Source: Streptomyces diastatochromogenes
GTDB lineage: Bacteria; Actinomycetota; Actinomycetes; Streptomycetales; Streptomycetaceae
DNA: 41,452 bases
Assembly (NCBI GenBank): GCA_001550305.1
Contig: LRTP01000429.1
Coordinates: 1-41,452, forward strand
Direction of reading: 5' to 3'
How positions within the stretch are numbered: the stretch's first letter is position 1; every line of letters starts with the position of its first letter. The notes beneath the pieces were generated by a model, which searched no databases, was not told where the DNA came from, and was given only the letters and a program-made list of their open reading frames with translations. Positions 17,059 through 24,097 of the stretch are shown here, one piece after another. The translations under genes and the position numbers were made by a program.

Positions 17059-17931
17059 TCACAGGGTCTTGGTCGCTCCATGCGGTGCCGGCACGCGAGC
17101 GGGCTTGGTCAGATCCAGGGCCGGTACCAGCGTGGGGGACGGCGGCGCCGTGGCGGCGGCCGCGGTCGTTTCGCGGGCGAGGAAGGCTCCGAGTTCTCCG
17201 ATGGTGCTCATCAGTGGTGCGGGGAAGACGACGGTGGTGTTCTTGTCCACGCCGATCTCGACCAGGCTTTGCAGGTTGCGCAGTTGCAGGGCGAGCGGGT
17301 GGGCCATCATCGTGTCGGAGGCGGCGCCCAGAGCGGCGGCGGCCAGGGACTCCCCTTCGGCGTTGATGATCTTGGCGCGCTTCTCCCGCTCGGCCTCGGC
17401 CTGCCTGGCCATGGCACGCTTCATGGACTCGGGCAGTTGGATGTCCTTGAGCTCGACCAGGGTGACCTGCACGCCCCACTCAGCGGTGGTGACGTCCAGG
17501 ATCTCGCGGATGTCCAGGTTGATGCGGTCGGTCTCGGACAGGGTCTCGTCCAGGGTGTGCTGGCCGACGACCTTCCGCAGGGTGGTCTGGGCGATCTGGT
17601 TGATCGCGGCGTTCACGTTCTCGATCGCGATGACCGACCTGACCGCGTCGACCACGCGGAAGTAGGCCACAGCAGAGACATCGACGCTGACGTTGTCACG
17701 GGTGATGATGCCCTGCGACTGGATCGGCATCGTGACGATGCGCAGCGAGACACGGTGCAGGACGTCGACGAAGGGGATGATGAACCGCAGCCCGGGTGCG
17801 CGCGGGCCGACCAGTCGGCCGAACCGGAACAGGACGCCCTGCTCGTACTGCCGGACGATACGGATCGCCATCGCCAGCCCGATCAGGACCAGGACGACGA
17901 GCACCACCAGGACAATGATCAAGGTGGTCAT
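17059..17931 (-). CDS. Stomatin/prohibitin-like SPFH protein (slipin)
   Basis: 290 residues from ATG 17931, with GAGGGAG at proper spacing; the frame is open upstream but that part is not protein-like. An N-terminal membrane anchor ([20 protein letters not shown]) precedes the band-7 domain: [35 protein letters not shown] and [20 protein letters not shown]. Then come [20 protein letters not shown] and the coiled-coil [19 protein letters not shown]. Slipins scaffold membrane microdomains, often with an NfeD partner; none is adjacent. The C-terminal about 40 residues are Ala/Thr/Pro-rich. It converges on mgtA, and a perfect 22-bp tandem repeat lies about 160 bases upstream. Confidence 0.92.
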   Translation of the reverse strand: MTTLIIVLVVLVVLVLIGLAMAIRIVRQYEQGVLFRFGRLVGPRAPGLRFIIPFVDVLHRVSLRIVTMPIQSQGIITRDNVSVDVSAVAYFRVVDAVRSVIAIENVNAAINQIAQTTLRKVVGQHTLDETLSETDRINLDIREILDVTTAEWGVQVTLVELKDIQLPESMKRAMARQAEAEREKRAKIINAEGESLAAAALGAASDTMMAHPLALQLRNLQSLVEIGVDKNTTVVFPAPLMSTIGELGAFLARETTAAAATAPPSPTLVPALDLTKPARVPAPHGATKTL

Positions 17932-18088
17932 GGTTTCGCTCCCTCGGAGGGTGGACCGCGGCGACGAGGCACCAGGTCCGGGAAGGCGTCGCCGCAGCGG
18001 GGCACCGGGAGGCGCGAGACCGCTTCTCGGTCTCGCTGCGAGCCTGCTCCGCCCGCTCCGCGGGGCACTAGGGCCGACAGGCCCCGTA

Positions 18089-18132
18089 TATCCCGAGACC
18101 GGGCCTCGTGTATCCCGAGACCGGGCCTCGTG
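18089..18132. repeat. Perfect tandem duplication of a 22-bp unit
   Basis: Two identical head-to-tail copies (18089-18110 and 18111-18132) of a unit starting TATCCCGAGACC and ending GGGCCTCGTG. It lies upstream of the slipin start on the minus strand, where it could duplicate a protein-binding site, or it may simply be a slippage product. Confidence 0.85.
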
Positions 18133-18226
18133 CTCTTGCCCGCCTGCCGCCGAGGCGATCAGGACCACGTCTCCCTGCTAGTGGTCCCGCCGCACGCGAC
18201 GCTCGACGCGATACATGTGTGCTGCG

Positions 18227-18370
18227 ATGGCCAGAGCCGTCCATGCCGACAAGGTCACGCAGGCCGAACAGATCACCATCGACACCGGAACCGATCGAGC
18301 GCGTCCAGTCGCGGAGAAGGACCCGGCTAAGGACCCTGAGGCGGGCCGGAAAGACCGGAGCACGCCCTGA
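18227..18370 (+). CDS. Possible 47-residue charged protein
   Basis: ATG 18227 opens MARAVHADKVTQAEQITIDT and ends in a Lys/Asp/Pro-rich tail (KDPAKDPEAGRKDRS). Third-position GC is fairly high. No ribosome site or known motif was found, and an overlapping minus frame is a competing reading. Recorded as doubtful. Confidence 0.2.
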   Translation: MARAVHADKVTQAEQITIDTGTDRARPVAEKDPAKDPEAGRKDRSTP

Positions 18371-18441
18371 CGCCGGGCAGGCGTCAAGGCCGTCGGTTTA
18401 CTTACGCCCGGCCTGGGACGGTCGGGACGACTGCATGTCTG

Positions 18442-19059
18442 TCACATGCCTGGCGCCGGAATCGGCACGCGGCCGATGGCGGCGCCCACGGGACTGTGGG
18501 AGGAGGTGTGGCGGGCGTCGTGTCCGCCTTCGGAGTCCCAGACCGTTTCCCGGGCCGAGTCCCATGCGGCGGCCTCGGCCTCGGCGGCGATGCGGAAGAG
18601 CTCGGCCTCCTGGATCAGGCCGCTTGCCGTGAGGCTGCGTCCGGGATCCGAGGCGGTGGTCATCAGCCGGGCGGCCGTGACGTCGTCGGTCTCGGGTGGG
18701 ATCACCAGCAGGTCCCAGCGGCCCGCGGTGTAGGAGAGCAGCAGCAGCTTGTGCGGGTCCTGCTCGGCCTTGAACCAGCCGACCCTCACCACATGGCCCT
18801 GGACGGGAACCTTGCGGGGGATGTCCGGCCAGAACGTGGGGTTCACGGTGACGTGGGTGATGCGCCCCCACAGCGGGTCCAAGACAGCGGTGAGCGCGGG
18901 AAGTTCGGCCGTCAGGTCGCGGGAGCGTGGCCACCATGCGCCGTCGATCAGGGCGGGGGCCGTACCGGGTGGCACCAGCTGCAGCCGGAGAGGTGGCGGT
19001 GAAGAGGAGGAGGTCCGGTCTTCGACCGCGGGCTTGTCCAACATGGTTGCGGTCATCAC
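18442..19059 (-). CDS. DUF5994 family protein, copy 3
   Basis: 205 residues (MMTATMLDKPAVEDRTSSSS...; the second Met at 19056 is an equal choice). Core motifs: PALIDGAWWPRSRDLTAEL, VLDPLWGRITHVTVNPTFW, VVRVGWFKAEQDPHKLLLLS and WDLLVIPPETDDVTAARLM, nearly collinear with copy 1. The C-terminal extension (SARETVWDSEGGHDARHTSS) differs. No signal peptide or membrane segment. A canonical sigma-B-type promoter lies about 85 bases upstream, suggesting induction by osmotic or general stress. Molecular function unknown. Confidence 0.85.
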   Translation of the reverse strand: MMTATMLDKPAVEDRTSSSSPPPLRLQLVPPGTAPALIDGAWWPRSRDLTAELPALTAVLDPLWGRITHVTVNPTFWPDIPRKVPVQGHVVRVGWFKAEQDPHKLLLLSYTAGRWDLLVIPPETDDVTAARLMTTASDPGRSLTASGLIQEAELFRIAAEAEAAAWDSARETVWDSEGGHDARHTSSHSPVGAAIGRVPIPAPGM

Positions 19060-19143
19060 GCGAACCCTGCCCCGGGCCGGCCAGGACCGGCCCGGTGTCG
19101 TGAATCGCCGGGGACGGCACGGGCATCGAAGCCGGTGTACGAA

Positions 19144-19167
19144 GTACCCTCGGTATCTTCAAGATAC
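19144..19167 (-). promoter_or_regulatory. Sigma-B-type promoter of DUF5994 copy 3
   Basis: On the minus strand GTAT (19167-19164), 14 bases, GGGTAC (19149-19144): an exact fit to the Streptomyces sigma-B-type consensus GNNT, 14-16 bases, GGGTA(C/T). The -35 side also forms a palindrome, GTATCTT-G-AAGATAC (19167-19153 read on the minus strand), which could be a repressor site. Confidence 0.6.
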
Positions 19168-19247
19168 TCCTGTCCGGGGTCCGATGGCCGGTTACGGTGA
19201 CGCGATTTCCACGGCATGCCGGACGTGCGGTCGCCCGTTGCCCGCCG

Positions 19248-19418
19248 TCAGCGGATGGGGCGACGGCCGGCGCGCCGGGACCATCGGGCGTAGGCGATGG
19301 CCGCATCGGCCGCGAGCAGCACGATACCGATGATCAGCAGATATCCCAGGCCCTCGGCTGCCACTCCGATGATTCCCAGGACAACGGCTACGAGGACGAG
19401 GAGAAGAAAGAGCACCAT
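19248..19418 (-). CDS. Small membrane protein, two hydrophobic segments
   Basis: 56 residues from ATG 19418 with AAGGAAGG upstream. MVLFLLLVLVAVVLGIIGVA and YLLIIGIVLLAADAAIAYA give two helices with a short Glu-Gly turn, then a basic tail RWSRRAGRRPIR. This resembles small hydrophobic proteins common in Streptomyces stress islands. It lies 74 bases after the PRC-barrel gene on the same strand and is probably co-transcribed. The gap holds an imperfect 20-bp-period direct repeat (GGACCAGACCCGACTG at 19436, near-copy at 19456). Confidence 0.7.
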   Translation of the reverse strand: MVLFLLLVLVAVVLGIIGVAAEGLGYLLIIGIVLLAADAAIAYARWSRRAGRRPIR

Positions 19419-19492
19419 CGCCTGAAGCCTTCCTTGGACCAGACCCGACTGGGCCGGACCAGACCGGACTGAGTGGGACGGGGAGCGGTCGC

Positions 19493-19849
19493 TCAGCGGC
19501 GTGCGAGTTGGCGTTCGCCCTTCACACCTGGCTGGTAGGTCATGCCGTAGTGCTGGAAGATCCCAATCTCCTGCTCGGCGGGCAGGATGTCGTCCGTGCC
19601 GATCGAAGGAGCCTTTTTCACCAGGCTCTTGGCGTAGGAGACCTTGAGGTACTCCGGCCCGAGGATCGCCTCGTCGAGGGGGACGAAAACCAGGCGCTGG
19701 CGGGTGGGCAGCCCGGTTCGCACGGTGGCCACGGCGGGTTCGTCGGTGGTGGTGTCCACGTAGATCGCTTCGAGCACGCCGATCTTGCGCCCCTTCGGGT
19801 CCACGACATCGTGGTCGCGCCACTCACGGATATCGGCTGCCTGGATCAT
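19493..19849 (-). CDS. PRC-barrel domain protein
   Basis: 118 residues. The PRC-barrel spans about residues 5-80: ADIREWRDHDVVDPKGRKIG, VLEAIYVDTTTDEPAVATVR, LVFVPLDEAILGPEYLKVSY. A C-terminal helical tail follows with EQEIGIFQHYGMTYQPG. PRC-barrels occur in stress and RNA-processing proteins; this stand-alone form is common in Streptomyces beside CsbD-like and small membrane proteins. GGAAGGGAGAGGG precedes the ATG and is preceded at once by the elaborate stem-loop structure at 19872-19950, which may control its translation. Confidence 0.88.
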   Translation of the reverse strand: MIQAADIREWRDHDVVDPKGRKIGVLEAIYVDTTTDEPAVATVRTGLPTRQRLVFVPLDEAILGPEYLKVSYAKSLVKKAPSIGTDDILPAEQEIGIFQHYGMTYQPGVKGERQLARR

Positions 19850-19871
19850 GCCCTCTCCCTTCCGGGCGCGG

Positions 19872-19950
19872 CACTCTCACGAGGCATGAGCCAACGGCTC
19901 CGGCGCAAACACGCCGGAGCCGCCCTTCCGGGCGGTTGCACGTGAGAGTG
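19872..19950 (-). ncRNA. Candidate structured leader RNA of the PRC-barrel gene
   Basis: Read on the minus strand: P1, CACTCTCACG (19950-19941) pairs perfectly with CGTGAGAGTG (19881-19872); inside, CAAC (19938-19935) pairs with GTTG (19895-19892). Then GCCC-GGAA-GGGC forms a hairpin with a GNRA tetraloop (19933-19922), and GGCTCCGGCG-TGTTTG-CGCCGGAGCC forms a 10-bp hairpin (19921-19896). The result is a closed Y-shaped junction ending a few bases before the ribosome site. The CTCTC of the first P1 strand could instead pair with GAGAG in the Shine-Dalgarno region, a possible switch. No known riboswitch class was recognised. Confidence 0.55.
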
Positions 19951-20009
19951 AACCGGCCCAAGACCAACCATACTGCGCTCAGTGGTCGTCCGGAGGGAGC
20001 TGTACGGCT

Positions 20010-20207
20010 TCAGCGCTCGCAGGGTCCCGGGCCGGCCGCGTCGGTGTCGTCGTCATGGGTGAGGGCAGGGTCGTACGGGGGTCCGAAGTGGTGGTTCGGA
20101 CGGCCGCCACCCCGACCGCCGCCCCGGACCGGTCCGCGTCCCACGAGTACGGCTGTCGTCGCGAGGACGATCAGGGCGGTGATCACGACGATGAACACGG
20201 CTGCCAT
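20010..20207 (-). CDS. Small single-span membrane protein
   Basis: 65 residues from ATG 20207, chosen for the strong AGGAGG nine bases upstream. A hydrophobic N-terminus (MAAVFIVVITALIVLATTAV) is followed by a Gly/Arg-rich linker (GPVRGGGRGGGRPNHH) and an acidic end (ALTHDDDTDAAGPG). It is likely membrane-anchored with a cytoplasmic tail; no function known. It precedes the PRC-barrel gene on the same strand, and a terminator separates it from the CsbD-like gene upstream. Confidence 0.7.
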   Translation of the reverse strand: MAAVFIVVITALIVLATTAVLVGRGPVRGGGRGGGRPNHHFGPPYDPALTHDDDTDAAGPGPCER

Positions 20208-20246
20208 TCCCCGATTCCTCCTAGAGAATTCCGTGTTGATGCCGAA

Positions 20247-20279
20247 CGGGTGGTGCCCATACGACGGGGGCACCACCCG
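20247..20279 (-). terminator. 12-bp-stem hairpin after the CsbD-like gene
   Basis: CGGGTGGTGCCC (20247-20258) and GGGCACCACCCG (20268-20279) are perfectly complementary with a 9-base loop. It sits 12 bases past the stop of the minus-strand CsbD-like gene and before the next ribosome site, the position of a transcription terminator. Confidence 0.75.
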
Positions 20280-20291
20280 GGGCTTTCGTGG

Positions 20292-20464
20292 TCACCGCCT
20301 GAAGGCGTGCCTCGCCTTCTCGCCTGCCTGCCTCAGATTGCCGGAGACCCGTTCGACCTTGCCGTGTCGTTCCAGTTTTCTGTTGCGGGTGGCCCGGCCG
20401 AGCACTTCAGTGATCCAGCCCTTGAATTCCTGCTTTTGTTCTTGACGGTTTGTCCAACGCTCAT
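20292..20464 (-). pseudogene. CsbD-family stress protein gene with a -1 frameshift
   Basis: ATG 20464 (GAGG seven bases upstream) reads MSVGQTVKNK; protein similarity then continues only in the -1 frame as QEFKGWITEVLGRATRNRKL, GKVERVSGNLRQAGEKAR and HAFRR, stop at 20292. The joined 57-residue product is a textbook CsbD-like protein. The switch falls on AACAAAAGCAGG: one base is missing or the ribosome slips on the A-run. CsbD-like proteins are general-stress proteins of unknown biochemistry. Sequencing error, mutation and recoding are all possible; the strong terminator just after it suggests the unit was recently functional. Confidence 0.7.
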
Positions 20465-21118
20465 GGTCGGCCTCGTCGTTGAAGGTGGATTACCTGGGGC
20501 CGCGGTCGGAACCGATCAGCGCAAGGAGAGGAATCCGTGACATCGCCGACCTCCGGATCGCGGGAATCTCCTGGTTCCGCGGGGGCCGGGCGGAGCGGGA
20601 AGGGGGAATGCCTCGCCCGGACGACCCGGGTTGGCACGGCCCTACGCCGTGCTGTCAGTCAACGCTCGGCGCCCTCTCGTGTCAACGGGGCCTCGGGATG
20701 CGGGAGTTCCCGGGGCCGGCGGGGGCTGCTGGGGTGAAGGGGGCCTCGGTGAGGGCGTCAGCCGGCTCGGTCGAGCGGATAGTTGCCCGCATGCAGCGCA
20801 TCGGGCCGCGCCGGGATCGCTTCCTGGCGGGGAGCGAGTGCGGGAACGGTCACGCCCGTGGCGCGGCGGGTTCCGGCACCGATGCGCGGAGTGCGCCCCC
20901 TGGGGGCGCGTTCGCGGTGCGACGCTGCCGAGGGCCGGGGCGGCACGGCGTACGCCAGTCCTTCCGGTATTTCCTCAGTAAGCGTCAAGTGGCCATCGAT
21001 ATCTGTCAGTAGATGCATGTGTCGCGCACTATCGGCAGACTTCGGGCAGGACTACGCTGTGGGGTGAGGCCCCAGTCCCCGGTACCGATGCTGTGTTTTG
21101 CTCCCGGGGAGGCCCGCT
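20465..21118. other. 654-bp gap without a convincing gene
   Basis: A GTG at 20537 with a very good ribosome site (AAGGAGAGG) opens 66 codons on the plus strand (MTSPTSGSRESPGSAGAGRS), but codon bias is poor and there are no motifs; it may be a decayed start. On the minus strand an AT-richer opening at 21018 (MHLLTDIDGHLTLTEEIPEG) looks protein-like for about 27 residues before turning into unbiased sequence, so it may be another relic. Nothing else is supported. Confidence 0.35.
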
Positions 21119-21388
21119 GTGTTCGTTCTGCTTCTCGTCCTGATCGTGGTCTTGTTCGGCTTCGGTTTCCTCAACCCCATTTGGTGGGTGGCCGCGGCTG
21201 TGTTGGTCTTGGGAGCCACCCGTTACGGCCGCGGGAGCCGGGGCCGCGGCGGCGGGTCCGACTTCGTTGAGTACCAGGACTATCGGGACCGCCGGGAGCG
21301 TCAAGACCGCTGGGATCGCCGCTACAGCCGACAGCACCGAGAGCGCTGGAACCGTGAGGACCGGCGGGACCGCGAGCGCCGCGGGTGA
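21119..21388 (+). CDS. Small membrane protein with a highly charged C-terminal tail
   Basis: 89 residues from GTG 21119, with GGGGAGG six bases upstream. Two hydrophobic stretches (FVLLLVLIVVLFGFGFL and WWVAAAVLVLGATRYG) are followed by a Gly/Arg linker and about 40 residues made almost wholly of Arg, Asp, Glu, Tyr, Trp and Gln (YRDRRERQDRWDRRYS then RQHRERWNREDRRDRERRG). The tail should lie on the cytoplasmic side and could bind nucleic acid or acidic partners, or form a charged helix. I do not recognise a family. Confidence 0.65.
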   Translation: MFVLLLVLIVVLFGFGFLNPIWWVAAAVLVLGATRYGRGSRGRGGGSDFVEYQDYRDRRERQDRWDRRYSRQHRERWNREDRRDRERRG

Positions 21389-21787
21389 CGAACGCGTATG
21401 TCATGCCCTGTTCCGCTCGTCGTGCATGTGCTCTACGGTCAGGGCAAGGCAGGCGGGACTTCGTCCGTGTCAGGAATCGACGGAACCGGCACGTCCCCCA
21501 CCCAGGCTCCCAGCCCCCGAGTCGCAATCGAGGCCGGCCGGAGCCGCATCGCCGGAGAACGCGGCTCCAGCTTCCGTCCTCCTGGCGTTTTCCACTCGGG
21601 GTGCTCCCGCCACCCCGCCGCCGCGGAGGGCAGTGCGCGAGGACACGATGGCCGGGGGGCCTCGCGTCCTCGCGACCACGGCCGCCGCCGAACACCATCG
21701 GCGGCGGCCGTCCGGCCCGGAAAGCAGAGACTGCGAACCACAAACCGGTGAACCACACTCTGGACTGCTGACCGGTCGTGGCCTTGG
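21389..21787. other. 399-bp gap, nothing recognised
   Basis: No frame combines a ribosome site, codon bias and protein-like sequence. A duplicated GTGGTTC (minus strand, about 21738-21756) is the only small structure noted. Confidence 0.4.
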
Positions 21788-22504
21788 TCAGGACCTCAGG
21801 CCGGGGAGGGCTTCGGAGTCGTCGATGAACGCGCGGGCCAGGTCGGACAGGCGCCGGTTGTGAGCACGGGCGTAACCGCGCAGTGTGGTGAAGGCCTGTT
21901 CCATGTCGATGCCCCGGCGTTCGGCGAGTTTTCCCTTGGCCTGTTCGATCAGGACGCGGCTGTTCAGCGCGCTCTGCAGTTGCTCGTTGAGGACGGTGCT
22001 GCGGTGCGCGGTGCGTTGTTGCAGCAGGCTGATGGTGGCGACGTCGGCCAGGGCCTGGGCGAGCGGCGTGGCGTCCGGGTCGAAGGGGCCCGGGGTGGCG
22101 TGGAAGAGGTTCAGGGCTCCGACGACCTCGTCCCGTAGACGCATCGGCAGGGCCTGGACCGCCCCGAACCCGCCGCGGTGGGCTGCCGCGACAAAGCGTG
22201 GCCAGCGGTCGGCCTCCCCGCTCAGGTTGGCGACGATCACCGGTGCGCCGGTGCGGAAGCAGTCCAGGCACGGCCCTTCGTCGTTCTGCAGCTGGAAGAG
22301 TTCCAGCAGGCGCACCTGTTCGTCGGAGGCGGCCATGACGCGGAGTTCGCCGTCGCGGTCCGCGAGCAGCACGCCTGCGGCACTCGCGCCGAGCATGCCC
22401 ACACAGCGGTCGGTCAGCAGGCGCAGGAAATCGATGAGGTCGAAGTCGGCGACCAGGTTGTCCGCCAGCTCGACGAAAGTCTTGGCCAGGAGTCGCTGAT
22501 TCAT
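21788..22504 (-). CDS. GAF-ANTAR regulator, copy 1
   Basis: 238 residues from ATG 22504, with GGAGGG nine bases upstream. A GAF domain (about residues 20-160) contains LGASAAGVLLADRDGELRVM, QNDEGPCLDCFRTGAPVIV and MRLRDEVVGALNLFH. The ANTAR domain follows (about 165-225): LNSRVLIEQAKGKLAERRGI then FTTLRGYARAHNRRLSDLA. ANTAR domains bind paired stem-loops in RNA and usually act as antiterminators; GAF would sense a small ligand or redox state. It is the last gene of a cluster reading STAS, GNAT-like, GAF-ANTAR 2, GAF-ANTAR 1, and is separated from copy 2 by 136 bases of tandem repeats. Confidence 0.92.
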   Translation of the reverse strand: MNQRLLAKTFVELADNLVADFDLIDFLRLLTDRCVGMLGASAAGVLLADRDGELRVMAASDEQVRLLELFQLQNDEGPCLDCFRTGAPVIVANLSGEADRWPRFVAAAHRGGFGAVQALPMRLRDEVVGALNLFHATPGPFDPDATPLAQALADVATISLLQQRTAHRSTVLNEQLQSALNSRVLIEQAKGKLAERRGIDMEQAFTTLRGYARAHNRRLSDLARAFIDDSEALPGLRS

Positions 22505-22570
22505 CGTGCACACCCTCCGTCGAGACTGATCCCGGCCCGGATGAAGGGACGGGAAGTGCAACTCATGTCC

Positions 22571-22633
22571 TTGTCCGGTTTCTTGGTCCGGTCTTCTTGG
22601 TCCGGTCTTCTTAGTTCGGCTTGTTGGCTCGGC
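22571..22633. repeat. Five-copy degenerate tandem repeat between the two GAF-ANTAR genes
   Basis: Two perfect copies of TTGGTCCGGTCTTC (22583-22596, 22597-22610) are flanked by degenerate copies at 22571-22582, 22611-22623 and 22624-22633. On the transcribed minus strand this reads as repeated GAAGACCGGACCAA in the leader of GAF-ANTAR copy 1, about 65 bases before its start codon. The units are not self-complementary enough for clear hairpins. Confidence 0.8.
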
Positions 22634-22640
22634 AAAGGTG

Positions 22641-23402
22641 TCAGGCTTCATCGTCGGTCCGATCCGTTTCCGCGCCTGGGGGGAACGTGAGCCGGTGGGC
22701 GACCACGTCGGCGGCCACCGTGGCAAGGCGGCGTCCTCTGGCGTAGGCGTAGGCGCGCAGGCGGACGAAGGCTTCTTCGGCACCGACTCCGAGCTGGGCC
22801 GTGAGCATGCCCGTGGCCTGGTCGATCTCCGCCCGGTACGCGCCCAGGTCCTCGTGTCGTCCGTCCGCCGACCATCCGCCGGCCAGGTCCTCCTCGCCGT
22901 CGATCCGGGAGTCGAGCAGGACCAGAGCGGCGGTGTCGGCGAAAGCCAACGCGTCGGCCAGCGCCTCCGCGTTCAACCTGCCCGGGACTTGGGAATACAG
23001 GTCCAGAACTCCGGGGCTGATCGCACCCATGTGCAGAGGGAAGGCGTAGACGGCGCGTGCCCCTGCTTCCAGGGCCGCGTCGGCGAACACGGCCCAGCGG
23101 TCCTGCACTTCGGCGGCGAGCAGATCGGGCGTCAGTACGGCCGAACCCTGTGTGAAGGCATCCACGCAAGGCCCCTCGCCCAAGGTGAGCTGGAGCTCCT
23201 CCAACTGCTCACTGACATCGTCGGTGCTGCACAACGGATGGCTGGCCGCAGATCTGGACATCGCGGAAAGTCCGGCCCCGCCGACGGGCAGTGCGGCCAC
23301 GGCGGCGGTGCACACGTCCACCACGCCGACCCGGGCACCCCGCCGGGCCGCCTGCTGGGCGACCAGTACCTGGATCCGGGCCGACCGGTTGTCGGACCTC
23401 AC
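22641..23402 (-). CDS. GAF-ANTAR regulator, copy 2
   Basis: 253 residues from GTG 23402, whose first bases overlap the stop of the upstream gene (GTGA), implying translational coupling. The GAF-like region includes GVVDVCTAAVAALPVGGAGL, TLGEGPCVDAFTQGSAVLT and ARAVYAFPLHMGAISPGVLD. The ANTAR domain reads YRAEIDQATGMLTAQLGVGA then AFVRLRAYAYARGRRLATVA. It follows the same plan as copy 1 but is clearly diverged. Role: RNA-binding antitermination control coupled to a sensed signal; the ligand and target RNAs are unknown. Confidence 0.9.
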   Translation of the reverse strand: MRSDNRSARIQVLVAQQAARRGARVGVVDVCTAAVAALPVGGAGLSAMSRSAASHPLCSTDDVSEQLEELQLTLGEGPCVDAFTQGSAVLTPDLLAAEVQDRWAVFADAALEAGARAVYAFPLHMGAISPGVLDLYSQVPGRLNAEALADALAFADTAALVLLDSRIDGEEDLAGGWSADGRHEDLGAYRAEIDQATGMLTAQLGVGAEEAFVRLRAYAYARGRRLATVAADVVAHRLTFPPGAETDRTDDEA

Positions 23403-24097
23403 CCGGGCCACCGTATCCGGGCTTCGTGCGCAAGGCCCTCCAGCCTTTCCGTGGTCCGTTCCCCGAGGGGGAGCACCAGCGCACGGAACGTGGTGGGGCT
23501 GGTCGGCCTCCGAACCTCTCCGATGTCCAGCCATCCCGACGAGTGGAGCGAGTCGAGAGTCGGGCGGTCGGCCTGATCCACCAAGGTGGCGCCAAGGGTC
23601 GCCTGGTGGTCGGTCAGCAGCTTCTCCTGCAGAAGGTGGGCCAGTTTCTGGTCCTGCGGGTGCGGGCGGACCAGGGTGTCGCTGATCGCGAAGACACTGC
23701 CGGACCTGGTGATCCGCTCTATGGTGCGTGGCAGCACGCCGCCGAAACCGAGCCACCAGCGGCCGTCGCCGAGTACGGGGAACCCGAAGGCGCACCCCGT
23801 CAGACTGTCCGTCTCCGCGATCACCATGGCGAATCCCGGGCGGCGGATGTAGCCCGTCAGATGGTTCAGGAAGTCCTGGCGGCTGGGACGACGGTATGCC
23901 TTTCCGGATCCCGTCGCGCCGGAGTCCTCGTACAGATTCCCTAGATCCTCGCGGATGTCCTCCACGAGCCATCGGTTCACCCGGCGCAACCGCACCGCAG
24001 CCGCTCCTGGGTCCGCTCTGAGGTCCGCGCCGGAGTTCACGCCGGGCTTCTCGTTTCCACGGGGCTGCCGTGACCGTCCCTGATGCTGCCGAGCCAT
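23399..24097 (-). CDS. GNAT-like or uncharacterised protein in the STAS/GAF-ANTAR operon
   Basis: 232 residues from ATG 24097, which overlaps the STAS stop (TGATG). After a basic start (MARQHQGRSRQPRGNEK), helices NRWLVEDIREDLGNLYEDS lead into FAMVIAETDSLTGCAFGFPV and a segment VRPHPQDQKLAHLLQEKLL, whose position and pattern resemble the acetyl-CoA loop and helix of GNAT acetyltransferases, though the usual Gly residues are weak. LGATLVDQADRPTLDSLHSSGW follows, also GNAT-like. Catalysis is not certain. Coupling on both sides implies fixed stoichiometry with its neighbours, perhaps modifying or binding a partner in signalling. Confidence 0.6.
   Translation of the reverse strand: MARQHQGRSRQPRGNEKPGVNSGADLRADPGAAAVRLRRVNRWLVEDIREDLGNLYEDSGATGSGKAYRRPSRQDFLNHLTGYIRRPGFAMVIAETDSLTGCAFGFPVLGDGRWWLGFGGVLPRTIERITRSGSVFAISDTLVRPHPQDQKLAHLLQEKLLTDHQATLGATLVDQADRPTLDSLHSSGWLDIGEVRRPTSPTTFRALVLPLGERTTERLEGLAHEARIRWPG

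Larger units (their letters stand above)
17932..18441. other. Gap holding a tandem repeat and one doubtful short ORF
   Basis: Between the slipin and DUF5994 copy 3 genes I see no firm gene. It holds the 22-bp tandem repeat at 18089-18132 and a doubtful 47-codon plus ORF at 18227-18370. An overlapping minus frame, 18178-18387, would encode a short membrane-like peptide (MVICSACVTLSAWTALAIAA); the two frames exclude each other and neither has a clear ribosome site. Confidence 0.4.

Noticed and set aside
18178..18387. Minus-strand 69-codon membrane-like ORF
   Set aside because: It overlaps an equally plausible plus-strand ORF, has no ribosome site, and its hydrophobic stretch may be the reverse of a charged coding sequence.
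22571..22633. CRISPR array
   Set aside because: The units are head-to-tail with no unique spacers and differ in length; no cas genes are nearby. The two-copy repeat at 18089-18132 fails for the same reason.
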